A stretch of 64,000 nt of DNA, from positions 326,253 through 390,252 of the forward strand of contig JBDWCA010000015.1 in the NCBI GenBank assembly GCA_039978075.1. The letters are read 5' to 3'. Of the stretch, positions 25,467-33,387 are shown piece after piece (position 1 is the first letter of the stretch; each line of letters begins with the position of its first letter). The translations under genes were made by a program, and so were the position numbers. This DNA comes from Anderseniella sp039978075 (GTDB lineage Bacteria; Pseudomonadota; Alphaproteobacteria; Rhizobiales; Aestuariivirgaceae). The notes under the pieces were generated by a model. The model searched no databases. It was not told the origin of the DNA and worked only from the letters and a program-made list of their open reading frames with translations.

Positions 25467-26909
25467 ATGGTCGCAATCAACGGCACAGCTAACGCTGACA
25501 CCATCAAACCTGGCGACAATCCAGCCGGCAACAACAATCTCGAAGACGATGACACCATAAACGGTTTCGCCGGCGATGACGATATTGACGCAGGCAAGGG
25601 TGACGATGTGGTCAATGCCGGACAGGGCAACGATATCGTCAGCGGCGGCGAAGACAAGGACACCATCAATGGCGATGAAGGTGATGATGAGTTGTCTGGT
25701 GGCAAGGGTGATGACACCCTGAATGGCGGAGCCGGCAACGACGTTCTCGTCGGCGGAGCGGACAAGGACAATCTGTTCGGCGGTGACGGCAATGACATTC
25801 TCAACGGTGTCGACAACAAGCAGGAAGACATACTGGATGGCGGCGACGGCATCGATTTCGTCGACTATCGTGACGCCAAAGGCAAGCAGACGATCTACTT
25901 CGATCCTGCAGAGAATTCCAAAGGCGAGCGGTCGAAAGACACATGGATCTCCATAGAAGGCGTTATGGGCTCCACAAAGGCGAAGAACGACATCTATGGG
26001 GCAGGCACCGACGATCGCATCATCGGTGGCGACAAGAATGACAAGTTGTACGGTCGCGACGGAATGGACGTTCTGGAAGGACGCGGCGGGAAAGATCAAC
26101 TGTTTGGCGGCGCGGGTTTTGACATTTTGAACGGTGGCCGTGGTTCCGACAAGCTGACCGGTGGCGCAGACACGGATATCTTTTATTTTGAAGCCGGCGA
26201 AATAGATGGAAATGACCAGATACTGGATTTCGAACTCGGAACAGACCTGATCTTTCTGGAAGGTACGGGCGTTACACTAGCACAGATCAGCCAGATCATT
26301 GCCGCCAGCGCTCTGGGAAATCCAAATCGTGACATTGTCTATACCGAACCTACCGAAGGCGGCACAATCACACTCAAGGGTGTATCCTACAACGCGCTCA
26401 CTTCCTTTCTGGACAATGGCGGCGACCTGACATCGGTATTCTATGTAGGAGCACCTTCGGGCGCGCAAAGATCGGAACTTCCAGCCGATCCGGTCCTGCC
26501 TGAAATTATCCGGGGCACCCGACGCGCCGACACGCTTGAAGGAGGAGACGGTGTGGACTTCATGTCCGGACGCGGCGGTCGTGACATCCTGAACGGCGGA
26601 GATGGAAACGACTTCCTGAACGGTGGGCGTGGGCGCGATATCATGACTGGCGGCGACGGTGCGGACTGGTTCGTGTTTGGACGACGCGACACCATTACGG
26701 ATTTCAGCATCGAAGACGGAGACACCATCTTGTTCAAGGCATCGAGGGATTTGACGTTTGATGACCTCAATATCCTTCAGGTTGGATCCGATACCCTGGT
26801 TTCGGTAGGCCGGGCAAAAATGCGGCTTGAGGACTTTACCGACACATTGACCGAGGACAGTTTCAATTTCGCCTATGTACGCGGCGAGACCGAACTCGAT
26901 CTTTTGTGA
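25467..26909 (+). CDS. RTX-type calcium-binding repeat protein (copy 2)
   Basis: This is a 480-residue RTX protein paralogous to the gene at 23710, with the same order: the N-terminus AINGTANADTIKPGDNPAGN, a repeat block (here longer, about residues 30-115), the conserved middle domain (YFDPAENSKGERSKDTWISIEGVMG), a second repeat block, and the same C-terminal tail ending RGETELDLL. It is more acidic and Lys-rich than copy 1 and has a longer N-terminal but shorter C-terminal repeat array. It is the product of a tandem duplication. It lacks a signal peptide, so type I secretion is likely. Function is unknown. Confidence 0.85.
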   Translation: MVAINGTANADTIKPGDNPAGNNNLEDDDTINGFAGDDDIDAGKGDDVVNAGQGNDIVSGGEDKDTINGDEGDDELSGGKGDDTLNGGAGNDVLVGGADKDNLFGGDGNDILNGVDNKQEDILDGGDGIDFVDYRDAKGKQTIYFDPAENSKGERSKDTWISIEGVMGSTKAKNDIYGAGTDDRIIGGDKNDKLYGRDGMDVLEGRGGKDQLFGGAGFDILNGGRGSDKLTGGADTDIFYFEAGEIDGNDQILDFELGTDLIFLEGTGVTLAQISQIIAASALGNPNRDIVYTEPTEGGTITLKGVSYNALTSFLDNGGDLTSVFYVGAPSGAQRSELPADPVLPEIIRGTRRADTLEGGDGVDFMSGRGGRDILNGGDGNDFLNGGRGRDIMTGGDGADWFVFGRRDTITDFSIEDGDTILFKASRDLTFDDLNILQVGSDTLVSVGRAKMRLEDFTDTLTEDSFNFAYVRGETELDLL

Positions 26910-26915
26910 GGAAAT

Positions 26916-27851
26916 TCAGCCCTGGATCAGGAGGTCGACGACCTCAGGCATGAACTCATGCCCCCAGGGACGGGTCAGGCGCACCACTTCGGTGCCGGCC
27001 ACCAACTTGCTGATCTGGCTGAACTGGCCTTCCCACAATCCAAGCGCGCCGACAAACTGCGGCCGGTAGACATGCTCGGTAACCGCCTGCATGGCGTCCA
27101 GCTTGTCGAGCGGCTGAAGCGCCGGCGCGCAGTTTTTCCCGTCACTCTTTTCCAGCACGACAATACGGCTCACCGTGTGCGGCCGGTCATCGGCCGCACT
27201 GGCATTGGCGACAAAATACTTGTCCATTCGCTGGCCAACCGACTGAAAACCCGCCGGATCGATGCCGACCGCGTCAAGCGCATTGCGCCACAACTTGAAA
27301 GCCGTTCCGGATGGATAGATCACCGGCGCAGAAGCATCCGCAACACGCCACAGGGCACATGTGTCGTCGCCCAGCGCCTTGCAGCCATTCATGGACAGAT
27401 GCTGGGCCAGGGTAGACTTGCCAGCCCCGGATGCACCGAGCACCAGGATCGAACTCTCGCCAATGGCCAGCGATGCACAATGCAGTACCAGCGTGTCCTG
27501 AAACAACAGCGCAAGCCCCAGCGCACTGCCCATTGTGTACAGCGCCAGCGTCGCGACATCCACGGCACTATCGGGCGTTATCTGTATGGAATGTCCATCC
27601 GCGATCCAGAAATCACCGACATCTGCCACGGAAAAGCACAATCCGCCTGTCGGGCCTGGCCAGACAACGCCTTGGCCTGCATCCGGTTGCGCCCGTGCCT
27701 GTGCGACTGCTCGCGCGGCTTCCGGCCCGGTTTCAATGCGGATATCAGCGGTGCCCGGACTTGCAGCGGAAAGCATTTGCGGAATAGCGAAGGCCGACCA
27801 CACCAACAGGCCGTGGCATCGGTGCCAGTGTCCGTTCTCGCTGTCTGACAA
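26916..27851 (-). CDS. HPr kinase-like P-loop protein (putative lasso peptide kinase)
   Basis: This 311-residue protein resembles HPr kinase/phosphorylase (HprK)-related kinases, some of which phosphorylate the C-terminal Ser of lasso peptides. His124 (VLHCASLAI) precedes the Walker A loop GASGAGKST at 139-147. LGDDTCAL at 160-167 supplies the acidic pair, and the C-terminal half carries a conserved EKSDG segment. The start is unclear; TTG at 27851 is the furthest. It is on the same strand as the precursor and cyclase but separated from them by the duplicated RTX region. The predicted lasso core ends in Ser, a fitting substrate. The role is inferred from context. Confidence 0.68.
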   Translation of the reverse strand: MSDSENGHWHRCHGLLVWSAFAIPQMLSAASPGTADIRIETGPEAARAVAQARAQPDAGQGVVWPGPTGGLCFSVADVGDFWIADGHSIQITPDSAVDVATLALYTMGSALGLALLFQDTLVLHCASLAIGESSILVLGASGAGKSTLAQHLSMNGCKALGDDTCALWRVADASAPVIYPSGTAFKLWRNALDAVGIDPAGFQSVGQRMDKYFVANASAADDRPHTVSRIVVLEKSDGKNCAPALQPLDKLDAMQAVTEHVYRPQFVGALGLWEGQFSQISKLVAGTEVVRLTRPWGHEFMPEVVDLLIQG

Positions 27852-27852
27852 T

Positions 27853-27927
27853 GAGCTCTTCGCCAGTTCTCTTTTGATTTCCCAACTGCCGGAGAAGATG
27901 CCCCGGGAAGGTTAAAAGAGCTTTACG
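27853..27927 (+). repeat. Right copy of the ~74-bp direct repeat flanking the peptide island
   Basis: This matches 21191-21263 in the same orientation, with about 75% identity and a 2-base length difference. It occupies the interval between the kinase-like gene start and the phzF stop, so it also holds the kinase promoter region. Confidence 0.6.
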
Positions 27928-27933
27928 GGGAAG

Positions 27934-28824
27934 TTACAGATCGAGTTTGCCCGAACTGACACTGACCGCATGACCGCCAACGCGAACTCCTGTCAGGCCA
28001 CCCTTGGCCGCATCTGCTTCCAGTTCAATGCGACTGGCGCGGCCCATATCCTCACCCTGCATGATCACCCACGCGCGTGTCCCCTCCCATGGGCCTTCAT
28101 AGTTCAGCAGTGGGCCGGGGAAGCCTGCCGCTGCCGAACCGGTTGCCGGATCTTCTGCGATGCCGGACAACGGCGCAAAGGCACGCGCGTGATAGTCCAC
28201 ACCGGTGCCGGATTCGCCCTCGCAATACAGATAGGCAAGAAACGCACCCGCGGCGCCAAGTGCGGGCCAGTCGGCCATTGAGGTTTTTGCTTCCGCCAGT
28301 GTGTCACGATCTTTCAGGGGAACATACAGGACCGGATGGTTGCCGGGATCAAACACGCTGGCGCGATGGGTGCCGCCGCCGATCTGGTGCTCTTTAAGGG
28401 ACAGGGCAGCTGCAATTTTCTTGTCGCACGGCACGTTGGTCCACGGCTCAGGCATCACCGCGGCTGAAAACTGCGCAAACATGCCGGCTTCGCGCGCATC
28501 AAGCGTGACCGGCACCAGGCCAACGCCCTCTTCCAGCCTGATCTCATCCTTGATACCGAACAGGTCCGCCAGCAAGATGGCCGCACCAACTGTAGGGTGC
28601 CCGGCGAATGACAGTTCCCGCGCCGGCGTAAAAATACGCACTTTCGCAGTATTCGCCTCATCATCCGGTGGCAGTACAAACACTGTCTCGGACAAGTTGA
28701 ACTCGGCTGCGATTTTCTGCATCTGCTCATCGTTCAGTGACTGGGCGTCGAGCACGACCGCCAGTGGATTTCCCGTAAAGGTTTTGGTGGTGAATACATC
28801 CAGCGTGTGAAATGAAAACTGCAT
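27934..28824 (-). CDS. PhzF-family isomerase-like protein
   Basis: This is a member of the PhzF/diaminopimelate-epimerase-like fold, 296 residues from the ATG at 28824 (the frame opens earlier at 28872). The start FSFHTLDVFTTKTFTGNPLAVVLDA is diagnostic. ETVFVLPP and the glutamate-containing FNLSETVF supply the catalytic Glu near residue 47, and FAGHPTVGAA lies near 72. GIAEDPATGSAAAGFPGPLL near 215 is the second conserved half. Physiological substrates of most PhzF homologues are unknown. It is divergently related to nothing nearby and marks the right border of the peptide island. Confidence 0.9.
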   Translation of the reverse strand: MQFSFHTLDVFTTKTFTGNPLAVVLDAQSLNDEQMQKIAAEFNLSETVFVLPPDDEANTAKVRIFTPARELSFAGHPTVGAAILLADLFGIKDEIRLEEGVGLVPVTLDAREAGMFAQFSAAVMPEPWTNVPCDKKIAAALSLKEHQIGGGTHRASVFDPGNHPVLYVPLKDRDTLAEAKTSMADWPALGAAGAFLAYLYCEGESGTGVDYHARAFAPLSGIAEDPATGSAAAGFPGPLLNYEGPWEGTRAWVIMQGEDMGRASRIELEADAAKGGLTGVRVGGHAVSVSSGKLDL

Positions 28825-28929
28825 TGGCCAGTGTCTCCCGTAACGATGAGGATAGGTCAGCATTGCTGACATAAAATGTTAATTCAATCAATGCATGTTT
28901 TGTCAGGGTGACAAGTCTTCACGCACCCG

Positions 28930-29571
28930 TCATGCCCCGACGAACAGCGCCTTGACGAACTGTCGGTACAGCATCACCTGACGCGGAAGTATGGTCTTGT
29001 CATGCAGCACGCGTGACAAAATGATGCCACCGTCAGCAATTGCACTCAGCATGTCCGCCACGTCGGCAAGATCAACCTCAATGCGCGGCGGATAGATCTC
29101 GGCAATCCGTTCCAGCTGCTGTTGAAACCGGGTCCGCCAGGACACGAGTGCCCGCGCGTTCAGGGCCCGGATGTCGGGGCTGAACAGTCTTGACTGATAA
29201 CAGTATGAAGCAATCAGGCAGCCGGGATGGCCGTTCGGCAGGTCTTCCAGCAACTCAGCCAGCAGTTTAAGACTGATGAGGAAGCCGTGCAGCGGATCCT
29301 CGTTCAGCTCATAAGCGCGCGCTTCTATGTCACGGAAAATGGTTTCTTCCATATCGATATAGCGCTGCAGCAGTGCCTTTGCCAGTTCGTTCTTGTCGGA
29401 AAAGTGGTAGAAGAAACCGCTCTTGGTAATGCCGACTTCCACGATGATTTCCTCGATGGACGTCGCTGCAAATCCCTTTTCGACGACACTGAGACCAGCC
29501 ACATCCAGTATCTGTTCCCGCTTTCCGGTGCGTACGTGCTGCATTGTCGTAAATCTCTGTTTTGACTGCAC
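28930..29571 (-). CDS. TetR-family transcriptional regulator
   Basis: This is a TetR-type repressor of 204-213 residues. The helix-turn-helix lies in the N-terminus: KREQILDVAGLSVVEKGFAATSIEEI followed by VGITKSGFFYHFSDKNELAKALLQRY. The remaining 140 residues form a ligand-binding helical domain with GHPGCLIASYCYQ. Starts at a GTG (29571) or an ATG nine codons later (29544) are both possible; the latter lies close to the family start. The gene diverges from the homocysteine methyltransferase-family gene, which may be its target. Ligand is unknown. Confidence 0.88.
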   Translation of the reverse strand: MQSKQRFTTMQHVRTGKREQILDVAGLSVVEKGFAATSIEEIIVEVGITKSGFFYHFSDKNELAKALLQRYIDMEETIFRDIEARAYELNEDPLHGFLISLKLLAELLEDLPNGHPGCLIASYCYQSRLFSPDIRALNARALVSWRTRFQQQLERIAEIYPPRIEVDLADVADMLSAIADGGIILSRVLHDKTILPRQVMLYRQFVKALFVGA

Positions 29572-29783
29572 CGCAGGTACAGTTGGTTCGCCCTGACAAC
29601 ACCGCGACCGGATTCATTTTCGCATGAAGTCCGCGTAAGCATCTGTTTTGCAGGCGTTTAAATTATTCCACCGATCTGTACCAAGAGTTGTCTATCGCCA
29701 ATGTGTCTTTCCTCACATCTTCGTGAACGACCGCCTGACATGTTCCGGCGAAATTGAAACCCACCTCTTATGGAGAGTACATC

Positions 29784-30743
29784 ATGGCAAAATACCGCCA
29801 CGACCTGCCGATGGGAAAAGCCAAGCAATTCCTTTTGGACGGCGGACTGGAAACAACTCTGGTTTTCCTCGACGGCTTCGACCTGCCCTGCTTTGCATCT
29901 TACCCGCTGATTGCAGAAACAGCAGGACGCACCCGTCTGCGCGACTACTACCGGCAATATGCCAACATCGCGATTAAAGCCAATGCCGGCTTCATCCTCG
30001 AAAGCGTCGGCTGGCGCGCCAATCCGGACTGGGGTGCTGAACTTGGCCACAATGCCGAAGATCTGGCTGCAGTAAACCGCGAGTCCATCCGGCTGATGGA
30101 GGAAGTTCGCGCGCAAATCGAAACAGACACCAGCCCCATGGTGCTGTCGGGCTGCATCGGCCCGCGTGGCGACGGCTATCAGGCCGACACCGCCATGACG
30201 ATCGAGGAAGCCCGCGACTATCACGCAACCCAGATCAACACCTACGCTGAAACCGCCGCCGACATGGTCACCGCCATGACCATGACCAACATGGAAGAAG
30301 GCGCGGGCATTGCGGTCGCGGCAAAGCAGGCCGGCATTCCGTCAGTGATTTCCTTCACCGTGGAAACCGACGGCAATCTGCCGACCGGTCAAAGCCTGAA
30401 GGATGCGATCATCGCCGTGGACGAAGCCTCCGGGTCGGCACCTGCCTACTTCATGATCAACTGCGCCCATCCTGAACACTTTGCCGATATTCTGGAACCG
30501 GGCGCTGCGTGGATGGATCGCCTGAAGGGAATTCGGGCCAATGCGTCGCGCATGTCGCATGAAGAGCTCGATGCCTGCACCGAACTGGATGCCGGTGATC
30601 CCGAAGAGTTCGGCACCCTGCATGCCGCACTGACCAGCCAGTACCCCAATTTCACCGTACTGGGCGGTTGCTGTGGCACTGACCACCGCCATGTCGGCGA
30701 AGTCTTCGACAAGTGCGTCCACACCAGCAGCAGGGCAGCGTAG
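29784..30743 (+). CDS. Homocysteine S-methyltransferase-family protein
   Basis: This is a Zn-dependent methyltransferase-type barrel of 319 residues, starting at the ATG preceded by GGAGAG. The N-terminal FLLDGGLETTLVF matches the family start. Zinc-binding cysteines lie in INCAHPEHF near residue 228 and the tandem GGCCGTDHRHV near residue 300. Members transfer a methyl group from S-methylmethionine, betaine or other donors to homocysteine; the donor here is not clear. The next gene encodes a PhyH dioxygenase on the same strand, and a TetR regulator is divergent. Confidence 0.85.
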   Translation: MAKYRHDLPMGKAKQFLLDGGLETTLVFLDGFDLPCFASYPLIAETAGRTRLRDYYRQYANIAIKANAGFILESVGWRANPDWGAELGHNAEDLAAVNRESIRLMEEVRAQIETDTSPMVLSGCIGPRGDGYQADTAMTIEEARDYHATQINTYAETAADMVTAMTMTNMEEGAGIAVAAKQAGIPSVISFTVETDGNLPTGQSLKDAIIAVDEASGSAPAYFMINCAHPEHFADILEPGAAWMDRLKGIRANASRMSHEELDACTELDAGDPEEFGTLHAALTSQYPNFTVLGGCCGTDHRHVGEVFDKCVHTSSRAA

Positions 30744-30763
30744 AACCCAGTACTCTGCGATAT

Positions 30764-30788
30764 CCGGTCAACCGCAGAGGTTGACCGG
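30764..30788. terminator. Stem-loop after the methyltransferase gene
   Basis: A perfect 10-bp inverted repeat CCGGTCAACC/GGTTGACCGG with a GCAGA loop lies 20 bases past the stop codon. No T run follows, so it may be a processing or partial termination site before the PhyH gene. Confidence 0.5.
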
Positions 30789-30861
30789 GTATTGCGCTAG
30801 ACATCTCGACCACAGTCTTTCATTCTGCTCCGTCACGGCACCACGTGATGGAGGACACAAG

Positions 30862-31659
30862 ATGAAGCTGACCGACCAGCAACTCGCGGAATTCGACGAG
30901 CTTGGATATCTTTTTACGCCGTCGTGCTTTTCCGAAGCCGAAATCCAGGTGCTGCGCGACGAGGCCGAAGAGATTTACAAGTCCGATCGCAAGGAGATCT
31001 GGCGCGAAGACACCGGCGCACCGCGCACCGCCTTTGCCGCCCACACCTACAATGAAGCCTTCCGCCTTCTGGGCTCGCATCCGCGCCTGATCGATCCGGT
31101 CAGCCAGTTGTTTGGCGAACAGGTCTACATGCACCAGTACAAGATCAACGCCAAGGCGCCGTTCGATGGCGCTGTCTGGCAGTGGCACCAGGACTATGGA
31201 ACCTGGGCGCGTGATGACGGCATGCCGGAGCCCCGGGCCATGAACATTGCCGTATTCCTCGACGAGGTCATGCCGATCAACGGGCCGTTGATGTTCATCC
31301 CGAAAAGCCACAAGGGCGGCACGCTTGATGCCTCGCATGACACCACGACCACATCCTATCCCCTGTGGACGCTCGACAATAACACGGTGACCGAACTGGC
31401 CGACGCCGGCGGCATTATCGCGCCGACGGGGCCTGCCGGCTCGGTCATGATGTTCCACGGCAACCTGGTGCACGCCAGCCCGCCCAACATAACGCCCTAC
31501 CCGCGCAAAATCGTCTACCTGACCCTGAACGCGGTCTCAAACCACATCACGCAGTTCAAACGCGAAGACTGGATCGCTCACCGCGATTTCACCCCGATAG
31601 ACCCGGTCAGTGACGATGCCCTGGTGGAATACGCCCGCGCGCACAGCAAGGCTGCATGA
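30862..31659 (+). CDS. Phytanoyl-CoA dioxygenase-family (PhyH) oxygenase
   Basis: This is an Fe(II)/2-oxoglutarate-dependent oxygenase of 265 residues. The start ATG has GGAGGACAC just upstream; the longer open frame is not credible. The iron site is His109-x-Asp111 in WQWHQDYGTW plus a distal His in FHGNLVHAS near 199-204, with Arg215 as the 2-oxoglutarate anchor. The pattern is closest to ectoine-hydroxylase-like PhyH proteins of unknown substrate. It follows the methyltransferase-family gene on the same strand and may share its transcript. Confidence 0.87.
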   Translation: MKLTDQQLAEFDELGYLFTPSCFSEAEIQVLRDEAEEIYKSDRKEIWREDTGAPRTAFAAHTYNEAFRLLGSHPRLIDPVSQLFGEQVYMHQYKINAKAPFDGAVWQWHQDYGTWARDDGMPEPRAMNIAVFLDEVMPINGPLMFIPKSHKGGTLDASHDTTTTSYPLWTLDNNTVTELADAGGIIAPTGPAGSVMMFHGNLVHASPPNITPYPRKIVYLTLNAVSNHITQFKREDWIAHRDFTPIDPVSDDALVEYARAHSKAA

Positions 31660-31703
31660 GGTAAAGCAGTCATTGCGGGAGTGGCGACAATGGCCATTGA
31701 TCG

Positions 31704-32138
31704 CTATTGATGCATGGCTCGCGCGTTTACTGGAGCCGTGTAGCGGTCTTTGGGAATTTCCGCGACCGCAGTAATCTCAATGACAAGGTCCGCGTCATAG
31801 AGCGCGGCAACTTCGACAGTGGTGGTCACTGGATACGGACCGGCAAAATACTCCTGCCTTATGTCACCCGTCTGCATGAAAGCTGCAATGTCGGTGGTGT
31901 AGTGAACCAGTGAAATTACATCACCCATCCTCCCGCCGGCGGCCGCCAACACAGCCTCGATGTTGGTCAGCACCTGCCGCACCTGGGTGCGCATATCACC
32001 GGAACCAACGATTGTACCTGTTGCATCCAGAGATACCTGGCCCTTGAGATGCACAACCTGTCCAGCACCTTGCATGACCATCATTGAGAAAGCACCGAAC
32101 GGTTGCCATACATTGTCTGGATTACAGCTCTTTGCCAT
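31704..32138 (-). CDS. RidA-family (YjgF/YER057c) protein
   Basis: This is a RidA-superfamily protein, 144 residues from the ATG at 32138, which has AGGTGATCC upstream. VVHLKGQVSLDATG, the QVRQVLTNIEAVLAAAGGRMGDVISLVHYTTD block and VTTTVEVAALYDADLVIEITAVA are standard. The Arg that binds the carboxylate in canonical RidA (R105-type) is replaced in the VAALYDAD region, so deamination of 2-aminoacrylate is uncertain. It is the last gene of a leftward group with NUDIX, GNAT and aminotransferase genes. Confidence 0.85.
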   Translation of the reverse strand: MAKSCNPDNVWQPFGAFSMMVMQGAGQVVHLKGQVSLDATGTIVGSGDMRTQVRQVLTNIEAVLAAAGGRMGDVISLVHYTTDIAAFMQTGDIRQEYFAGPYPVTTTVEVAALYDADLVIEITAVAEIPKDRYTAPVNARAMHQ

Positions 32139-32212
32139 TGGATCACCTGTTGCTAAGTAAGTTTCAGAGACGTTTAGAAGACTATCAGGCACCGGAATGC
32201 CGCAGACCAGCG

Positions 32213-32941
32213 TCAATCCAGCAGATGCTGCACCAGGGTCCGCGCAAAACCCGGCATGCGATGGTGGACATGGAATCCGGCGCGGCGGAAGATGACGATC
32301 TCGTCTAGCTCCGGTTCATCCTGCAGATCGATGTGGCCCACAATGCGCGCTTTCAGGTCGCGCGACGGGATGTCAAAATCAAACACTGCGCATAATGCGC
32401 TCATGCCGGCGTTTTCAATCAGCATATAGCCCGCTTGCCGTGTAGCATCTGCCGTCGACAATCCGGCTTCTTCCATGAGTTCGCGTTGCATGGAGCCTTC
32501 GATATCAAGCTTGCCGTCCTTTATGTCTTCCGGGTCCGGCGTGCCGGCCATCGGATAGACCCTGCCGCTGGTCGCCGTATAGGGCGCCATGCGTCCGAAC
32601 AGCAGGTGGCCTTCGCGCGAGCGCACCACCGCACAGCCAAACACATTGCGTATGCCGGCTTCTTCCGGCAAACCCTTGTCCTTGCAATACAGGAACGAGG
32701 CATAATCGGTTTTGTGAACTTCACCCGTCAGTCGACCGTCACTGATCGTGTGCCGCCCCATGACCAGCACCTGGCCATTGAACAGAGCCGGCTTGTCGAC
32801 AAGCGCCTTTTTCCAGAACCGTTTGACGGTCGCCGCATTGTCTTCAGCCCACACCCAGGGAGCTTCGGTGACATCAAGATCGCAGGACTGAATCGACTGA
32901 ATTTCGCTCTGCGCAACAGCAGATTTGCCTGCTACAGCCAT
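32213..32941 (-). CDS. NUDIX hydrolase-like protein
   Basis: This is a 242-residue protein with a recognisable but divergent NUDIX box: DIEGSMQRELMEEAGLS near residues 145-160 keeps REL-x-EE-x-G but not the usual spacing to the upstream Gly and Glu. Flanking segments GCAVVRSREGHLLFGRMAPYT and YPMAGTPDPED fit the NUDIX sheet and metal loop. The start ATG at 32941 overlaps the stop of the GNAT gene by 10 bases, indicating translational coupling; the longer frame upstream is not used. Substrate is unknown. Confidence 0.7.
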   Translation of the reverse strand: MAVAGKSAVAQSEIQSIQSCDLDVTEAPWVWAEDNAATVKRFWKKALVDKPALFNGQVLVMGRHTISDGRLTGEVHKTDYASFLYCKDKGLPEEAGIRNVFGCAVVRSREGHLLFGRMAPYTATSGRVYPMAGTPDPEDIKDGKLDIEGSMQRELMEEAGLSTADATRQAGYMLIENAGMSALCAVFDFDIPSRDLKARIVGHIDLQDEPELDEIVIFRRAGFHVHHRMPGFARTLVQHLLD

Positions 32942-33387
32942 TTGCGCATGCGCGGCAACATCCGCCCCGGTATGGAACCGGACGGTGCCTGCCCGATAAC
33001 GCTGCACCCCATCGCCGTGTAAAATTCAACAGCGGCGGGATCGGCATCCAGTTCTATCGCCTTGGCTGTCATGGCACCCGCTCTTTCCTCCAGCGCCGCC
33101 CACAGCTTTCGCCCGACACCGGAGCGCTTGATATCAGGGTCGACGTACAAGGAGTAGACCTCAAGCACGTCTTTTTCCAGACCGATGTTGAAGAAACCAA
33201 CAGGCTTACCGTCCGCTTCGGATAACCAGATCTCGCCATCGGCGATGATCTGCGGTGTAACAGCCAGCTCCTCCCGGCACGCATCCATGAAATCCACGTC
33301 ATAGCCATTTGATGCCTTGGAACGGAATGACAGATCGCTGAGAGCATCTGCATCCCCTGTTACGGCTCTTCGCAATTGGGGCCTCAT
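32932..33387 (-). CDS. GNAT-family N-acetyltransferase
   Basis: This is a small acyl-CoA acetyltransferase of 151 residues. The acetyl-CoA-binding motif A is LYVDPDIKRSGVGRKLWAALE near residues 80-100, and motif B follows with ELDADPAAVEFYTAMGCSVIG. The ATG overlaps the aminotransferase stop as ATGA, and its own stop overlaps the NUDIX start. The three genes are therefore translationally linked, which suggests a common small-molecule pathway. Substrate is unknown. Confidence 0.88.
   Translation of the reverse strand: MRPQLRRAVTGDADALSDLSFRSKASNGYDVDFMDACREELAVTPQIIADGEIWLSEADGKPVGFFNIGLEKDVLEVYSLYVDPDIKRSGVGRKLWAALEERAGAMTAKAIELDADPAAVEFYTAMGCSVIGQAPSGSIPGRMLPRMRKWL

Larger units (their letters stand above)
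23400..26980. repeat. Ancient tandem duplication containing both RTX genes
   Basis: Two diverged units are arranged head to tail. Each runs from the precursor 5' end, through an A+T-rich spacer and an RTX gene, to the kinase 3' end (about 23400-25110 and 25155-26980). The outer boundaries are the intact precursor and intact kinase genes; the inner boundary carries truncated copies of both. Spacer identity looks near 70%, so the event is old. Confidence 0.75.

Noticed and set aside
23780..26700. Dense short repeats that might suggest a CRISPR array or satellite
   Set aside because: They encode RTX nonapeptides in frame within long genes; spacing is 27 bases without spacers.
21354..28000. Lasso B1/B2 (RRE and leader peptidase) genes in the island
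   Set aside because: No PqqD-like 80-residue frame or Cys-His-Asp transglutaminase-like frame was found on either strand; reported as missing.
29572..29783. A SAM-type riboswitch upstream of the homocysteine methyltransferase-family gene
   Set aside because: No recognisable SAM-I or SAM-II core sequence or pseudoknot was seen in the leader.
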